NCBI GenBank assembly: GCA_021613375.1 | Contig: CM038718.1 | Span: forward strand, 40,115,421-40,179,420 | From: Megaleporinus macrocephalus | Taxonomy: Eukaryota; Chordata; Actinopteri; Characiformes; Anostomidae | Length of the DNA: 64,000 nucleotides | Direction: 5' to 3' | Part shown: piece by piece, positions 58,586 through 64,000 of the stretch | Layout of the letters: each line of letters starts with the position of its first letter | How positions within the stretch are numbered: the stretch's first letter is position 1 | Translations under genes and position numbers: made by a program | The notes under the pieces: model-generated | The model's input: the letters and a program-made list of their open reading frames with translations, nothing else | Told to the model about the DNA's origin: nothing | Databases searched by the model: none

Positions 58586-58745
58586 CTGTTCACAGTGGTG
58601 GTGAATGGAACCAGACGTCCACCTCTAAAAACTGCCTCACAGAAAGCTATTACATGAAATACTGAATACATGAATACACTGATGTCTGAGACGTTGTGTA
58701 TGATTGTTTCATGACCGTAAAATCCGTTTATGCTGGAATTGACGC
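58586..58745 (+). mobile_element. Element A, copy 6 (left part only, no array)
   Basis: TTCACAGTGGTGGTGAATGG, then AACTGCCTCACAGAAAGCTA, GATGTCTGAGACGTTGTGTA and CGTAAAATCC, matching copy 1 over 150 bp. It stops before the array, 85 bp right of copy 5. Confidence 0.85.
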
Positions 58746-59830
58746 TGTTCTGAGAACGAAGCGAGGTCTAATTCCCAAATATTTCGAATACAGTGCTCGC
58801 TCAGTTTTGGAATCAGTGCAGTTCAGAGCATCACTTGTGAAGCGTAACAATGAGGAGCCGAGCTGGAGACCACCACAAAGAAAAGAAGACGGCAGCTCTA
58901 TGTGAGCGCGAGGTTCGAGTCCCACCTATCCCGGTTCCAGCCTGGAAGTTTCCTTGGACCCCGAACAATCGGACGAGCGGAACACCGGGCGGGCGTCCCT
59001 GTTAGCCGTGCATGTGTAACTGCGTGTCAGATGGGACGGAAATAAATAGATACAAACAAACAAAGTGTTTGGACGCGTGGCCCATCTCATCTCTGATAGT
59101 GTTCCCGCGCGACTGGGATCCTGACAAATTAGGCGAAGTGAACTTTGCACAAACGCCTTCATTTCACTTTTGAGTGGCAACCCGGAGTGCGAGAGAGAGA
59201 GAGGAATTAAGCTCTTTGATTTATTCGGAGGGAAAAAAAGAGCATACAATCATAAGTGGTTCTCGTATTTGCATATTTCATCTCACAGAAATATTAAATT
59301 CACCCTTTTAAGTTGAAGTCAATTATAAAAATTGGCACAGTTCAAGACGATTGGCATGTGGAGCGACGGAGAATAAGAATCGAGCCGTGATGTTCGTTTG
59401 AACGGGATTACGGAGGTATTGGAACGCCTGTAAAGGACAGTTTGGGAAGTTTGTCCGAGTACATTTGCCAGCATTGGCCGTTTTTGATGCTTCACTCTTC
59501 GGCGGCGATTTGAAGGTTTTCTTTGATCTGCGATGACTCGTTAGCGCTCAGGAGCACTGATTACTGTACAATTTACATTATTCCGTAAATACATATTTAA
59601 TTTCAACTCCTAAATAAGCACTTCGGCCAGCCAGCGCGTTCGGGCTGTTCTGATTGGTCCACAGTGGGCAGGTGGATCACACAGGGTTAATGTGATTTGT
59701 AACTGGCTTTGATCCTCTGATTGGTTGCAGGAAATCTTTTGATTAGTTTATGTTGGACGAGGCTCTAATGTTTGTAAGTGACTTTAGATTAAAAGAACTT
59801 CATGTAAACACAGTGTTCCTGACGTACAAC
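58746..59830. other. Single-copy island, candidate regulatory sequence
   Basis: 59060-59420 contains GACAAATTAGGCGAAGTGAA, TCGTATTTGCATATTTCATC (octamer ATTTGCAT) and GAAGTCAATTATAAAAATTG. Even composition and dense TAAT/octamer motifs suggest a conserved noncoding element. The CpG-rich 58880-59010 part has no domain in any frame. Confidence 0.4.
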
Positions 59831-59965
59831 TACGAAGCTTGACATCATATGTATATATATTTATATATGTTCCTTCTATATATACCAGCGTTTGTTATAT
59901 AGATATCAGCATTCATTCTATTTATCAACGTTCAATATATATATATATTTATTAATGTTTATTTT

Positions 59966-60045
59966 ATCAGACACAGCAGTGCTGCTGCTGCTGGAGTGTT
60001 TAAACACTGTGTCCACTCACTGTACTCTCTATTAGACATTCCTAA
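59966..60045. mobile_element. Element FB, fragment 6
   Basis: ATCAGACACAGCAGTGCTGC, GAGTGTTTAAACACTGTGTC and CTCTATTAGACATTCCTAA are FB sequences. AT repeats lie on both sides. Confidence 0.75.
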
Positions 60046-60053
60046 ACCCAAAC

Positions 60054-60107
60054 ATAATATAATATAATATAATATAATATAATATAATATAATATAATAT
60101 AATATAA
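60054..60107. repeat. TAATA pentanucleotide microsatellite
   Basis: About ten perfect 5-bp units of AATAT type. Confidence 0.96.
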
Positions 60108-60285
60108 TGTGTCTAACAAACGGCCTGTTGGGATTCAGCTACATAAAGGCATGGCCCCACCAATTCCGGATTCTAAGAATTGTCCCTGTTGTTGTTGTAT
60201 TGTTCCTTCCAGACGCTGTGTCTTCTGGACATGGTTTAATCTGCTTGCATTTGATTGGCTGAAAGGGAGGCCACAGAATTCAGGC

Positions 60286-60288
60286 ACT

Positions 60289-60357
<69 letters not shown>
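60286..60357. repeat. AT microsatellite
   Basis: Pure (AT)n, about 72 bp, directly left of the first copy of the AT-rich repeat. Confidence 0.97.
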
Positions 60358-60359
<2 letters not shown>

Positions 60360-61350
60360 TGAGGTACATATATGTACAATTTTAGTATAGTTAATTCCTA
60401 ATATATATTTTAATCATAGTAGGTTTTGAATCATTTATAATACATACTGATTCATTTAATTAATAATTGAATCATTTTAAGTAGATACTGAATCACTTAC
60501 AGTATATTCTTTAAAATAATTCACAGGATATACTTATTTATGATAATATGTAATATAGTATTATATATTAAAAAAATATATATATATATATATTTAAAAT
60601 ATCACTAGCAGCCAGTAATCTATTTTTATTAGATATTGAATCATTCATAGTAAGCACTGAATCATTCATAGATATATATCACTATATATATTTACATATC
60701 ACTGAGGTAAATATATGTACAATTTTAGTATATACTTCAAATTGAAAATTGTAATATCAATGAAGTTAATTCCAAATATATATTTAAATCATATATAATA
60801 TATACTGATCCATTAAATTAATAATTGAATTATTTTAAGTAGATACTGAATCATTTACAGTATGTTCTTTAAAATAATTCACAGAATATACTGAATCATT
60901 CATAATAATATATAATATAGTATAATATATTTAAAAATAGCAACCAGTAAATAATTGTTATTAGATACTGAATCATTTATAGTAAGTACTGTATCATTCA
61001 TAGACATATATCACTCTATATATTTACATATCACTGAGGTAAATATATGTACAATTTTACTATATACTAATTGAAAATTGTACTATTAATGAAGTTACTT
61101 CTTAATATATATTTAAATCACATTTAATATATACTGATTCATTTAATTAATAATTGAATCATTTTAGGTAGATACTGAATAATTAACAGTACGTTATTTA
61201 ATATATATGCTGAATCATACTTGATAATACATAATATAGTATAATATATTTTAAAATATCAGCCAGTAAATTATTTTTATTAGATGCTGAATCATTCATA
61301 GTAAGTACTGAATCATTCATAGTACATTTGAATACACAATTACTGTTAAT
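60355..61350. repeat. AT-rich tandem trimer, unit about 335-343 bp
   Basis: ATCACTGAGGTA followed by ATATATGTACAATTTT starts copies at 60355, 60698 and 61030 (spacings 343 and 332 bp). Each copy has the same order: TAATTAATAATTGAATCATT, a region with ACAGTATATTCTTTAAAATA, a TA-rich part, CAGCCAGTAA, and TGAATCATTCATAGTAAG at its end. The short GAATCATT motif recurs many times inside each copy. Confidence 0.9.
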
Positions 61351-62059
61351 TTACTGAATTAAACAAACTATTGGGAGGAAGAAATAAATAAAACATGACG
61401 AACGCTGTGATAATAATGATTTTCCTGAGTTTGGTGAGTTCTCGGGGAGCTCTCTGAGTTCTCAGGGTTTAAGGGCCTCTTGGCTGACGTTCCTGCTTGC
61501 GTGAGTTCGGAACGAGTGAGATGTGTTTAACGATGCTCACGTTCAGCTTTAGGAAGTTTCCTTCTTCCAGAAGATCCGCAGTAAAAACTGATTTGTGGCC
61601 CGTTATTGATTAATGCCGGCTATTATTATGGCAGCCGGAGCAGAATGTCTTCCCGTACTTTAATTACGGGAATCATCTTAAAGCACTATTATCACAAACA
61701 TCCATTACGTTTACTCACTGGAGCTTCACTGTTATATTACACTTCTCATTAATCGTAATAGTTTAAATGTGTTTTAAATGTCTTGTTGCTCCAGACATCC
61801 CATCCACATATTCATATTCATTACTTAGCTAAACATCTGAGTCTACAGTCTGAAATGAGTAATTATGCTGTAATTTGTTTAAAACCATAACATAGAAGTG
61901 TCCTATCCTGTTCAACTAACATCACTCCTTAATTAATATCCACTCTCAAAGACATCTCACAGAGAATGGAACTCCTAACAACCACCTGGAAGGCCTGGTA
62001 GACCCAACAAACCTGATCTCCAAGCATTGCTTTCCAGTCAATGTTCGGGATGCAGAGAC
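61351..62059. other. Single-copy stretch, candidate regulatory sequence
   Basis: 61580-61720 has CCGTTATTGATTAATGCCGG, TACTTTAATTACGGGAATC and similar motifs. No gene. Confidence 0.35.
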
Positions 62060-62976
62060 TAATACTGATACTGAACAACTAACCCATCCTGTGTGGTCTG
62101 ATACTAAACAACTGCCCATTCTGTGTGGTCTGATACTGAACAACTGCCCATCCTGTGTGGTCTGATACTGAACAACTGCCCATCCTGTGTGGTCTGATAC
62201 TGAACAACTGCCCATCCTGTGTAGTCTGATACTGAACAACTGCCCATCCTGTGTGGTCTGATACTGAACAACTGCCCATCCTGTGTGGTCTGATACTGAA
62301 CAGCTGCCCATCCTGTGTGGTCTGATACTGAACAGCTGCCCATCCTGTGTGGTCTGATACTGAACAGCTGCCCATCCTGTGTGGTCTGATATTGAATAGC
62401 TGCCCATCCTGTGCGGTCTCATGCTGAACAACTGCCCATCCTGTGTGGTCTCATGCTGAACAACTGCCCATCCTGTGTAGTCTGATACTGAACAACTGCC
62501 CATCCTGTGTGGTCTGATACTGAACAACTGCCCATCCTGTGTGGTCTGATACTGAACAACTGCCCATCCTGTGTGGTCTGATACTGAACAGCTGCCCATC
62601 CTGTGTAGTCTGATACTGAACAACTGCCCATCCTGTGTGGTCTGATACTGAACAACTGCCCATCCTGTGTGGTCTGATACTGAACAACTGCCCATCCTGT
62701 GTAGTCTGATACTGAACAGCTGCCCATCCTATGTGGTCTGATACTGAACAACTGCCCATCCTGTGTGGTCTGATACTGAACAACTGCCCATCCTGTGTAG
62801 TCTGATACTGAACAACTGCCCATCCTGTGTGGTCTGATACTGAACAACTGCCCATCCTGTGTGGTCTGATACTGAACAGCTGCCCATCCTGTGTGGTCTG
62901 ATACTGAACAGCTGCCCATCCTGTGTGGTCTGATACTGAACAACTGCCCATCCTGTGTGGTCTGATACTGAACAAC
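62060..62976. repeat. 32-bp minisatellite C, block 2
   Basis: About 29 units with core TGCCCATCCTGTGTGGTCTG, the same family as 43148-43850. The array ends directly at repeat T2 copy 2. Frames of 98-249 codons on the minus strand are artefacts. Confidence 0.97.
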
Positions 62977-63290
62977 TGGTTCCTCTTGCGGTTCCTCCTC
63001 TTGCTCTGAGAGAAGTTCTCTTCCCACTGTCGCCTGTGGGACCCCTCAAGCTCCACTCTTACTTCAAATCCATCCTCAGGTGGTTCTGTCCATCCTTCCA
63101 CTCTGAGAAGACACCTCACTGCTATGGGGGTCTTAAAAGAGGTGTAGCTGTTCAAGAAGCTCCTCACTGAGAAAAGGAGATACAGACACATCAAACAAAG
63201 AAGCTGAACACTGGACTGACTACCCCGGAGTCCAGAACCTCAACACCACTGACTGTGTTTGGGGTTATTTGGAGGAACTTTGGAGGAACT
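62976..63290 (+). mobile_element. Dispersed repeat T2, copy 2, with a fish 3'-end-like start
   Basis: It starts with GGTTCCTCCTCTTGCTCTGA and CCCACTGTCGCCTGTGG, similar to the element at 52330-52400. It continues as T2 (GTAGCTGTTCAAGAAGCTCC, GAAAAGGAGATACAGACACA, AACCTCAACACCACTGACTG). Confidence 0.65.
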
Positions 63291-63951
63291 GAACGTGAGT
63301 CTCCTGAAAGGAAAGAAAGAGAGTGGACAGTCGAGCGTCTGGTTTTATATTTAGTGGTTTAATGTCCTACTCTCAGCGGGATGAAGCATCTGTGGACTCT
63401 TTTTATTGTTATTGCTTCCTGTCCTGATTTGATGGAACTCCTGTCGGATATTAGAGGAGCAGCCGAGATGAAGTAAAGCCCACGAACACGCGGGTCACCG
63501 TTTTCCGAACGCTTTCAAATGTCAGCCGGGCTTAGCCAGAGGTGGTTACAGTAACGGTGTCTGGACGGGGAGTAAAAGCAATCGCGTCTGGAGAGGAAAT
63601 GAAATGAAAATGGCAGCTATGAGGAGAACAGATGGTTTTGACATTTGTGGAGAGGGGGCTTTAATGCTTTCATGGCTTTCCGGGGGGCTTAAAAGCCGAC
63701 CTTAACGGCGTCGTCAATATAACCCGGCTAAGACAAAAGTGTTGACTTAACTCGTCCAATTATTGGCTTTCTGGGAGAGACGCGGAACGCCAGGCTGTAA
63801 GTGACAAATCCTGACCGCGGCCCGGCACCGGCGGCTGCTGCTCTGTTTGTTTCTTCCTGACCTTCTTATTGGCCGGTGCTGCCGTCAGGACGTGATTCCT
63901 CTCGTACCTGAAACTTCAGCAACAAACTAGTGACCTAAATCAGCGATGACA
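63291..63951. other. Single-copy island
   Basis: 63590-63800 has even composition and motifs such as CTCGTCCAATTATTGGCTTT, like conserved noncoding DNA. No gene. Confidence 0.35.
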
Positions 63952-64000
63952 GGCCAGTTAGTGGAAGTTTGAGGTAGGTGTTTCTAATAAAGTGGCCAGT
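63952..64000 (+). repeat. Start of another 42-bp family M copy (cut by window edge)
   Basis: AGGCCAGTTAGTGGAAGTTT and then TTTCTAATAAAGTGGCCAGT. Two partial units; the extent beyond the window is unknown. Confidence 0.8.

Overview
The window looks like intergenic DNA, or a very large intron, from a teleost fish. I found no convincing host protein-coding gene, tRNA or rRNA. The evidence for a teleost is the mix of repeats: Tc1/mariner (DD34E) remnants, an L2-like LINE with a short tandem 3' tail, several fish-type LINE 3' ends, the TTTCTAATAAAGTGGCC repeat that is very common in teleosts, and dense AT, TG and CT microsatellites. An otophysan fish, perhaps a characiform, is a guess from the repeat style only.

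Layout. About half of the window is tandem repeat. There are roughly twenty minisatellite blocks with units of 14 to 56 bp, plus a 1.8 kb polypyrimidine tract and an AT-rich repeat with a unit near 340 bp. In order: 17-bp array (1-1448), LINE 3' end (about 1590-2150), element A copy 1 with a 21-bp array (3405-4930), 24-bp array split by a solo LTR (5750-8640), element A copy 2 (10195-10600), Tc1 remnant (11740-12420), 27-bp array (12484-13350), CT tract (15525-17330), 41-bp array (17810-20060), Tc1 3' end (20281-20706), foldback-like element FB with a 45-bp array (20708-21485), TG block, 34-bp array (22990-24312), a second FB copy split by a nested L2-like LINE that carries a 29-bp array (24957-29020), 56-bp array (30613-31900), 52-bp array (32455-33460), 42-bp arrays (34188-35275, 36110-37470, 40728-41405), 14-bp array (38500-39445), 32-bp array C (43148-43850 and 62060-62976), a TIR-bounded 16-bp array (43856-44774), 32-bp array D (48046-50670), FB copy 5 with a 15-bp array (53086-54390), three more element A copies (55390-58745), and an AT-rich trimer (60355-61350).

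Between these lie single-copy islands of 0.3 to 2 kb, several of them CpG-rich or full of homeodomain- and octamer-like motifs (for example 41560-41760, 45490-45660, 59060-59420). I read them as candidate conserved noncoding or regulatory DNA, but I could not align them to anything.

Main idea. Many arrays are not free-standing. They sit inside, or are made from, the terminal or subterminal sequence of short non-autonomous elements (element A, FB, the 42-bp family, the 16-bp family) or the 3' UTR of a LINE. The same element appears with and without its array, so the window shows transposable elements acting as seeds of minisatellites. Nearly all long open reading frames here are artefacts of units whose length is a multiple of 3, or of low-complexity sequence.
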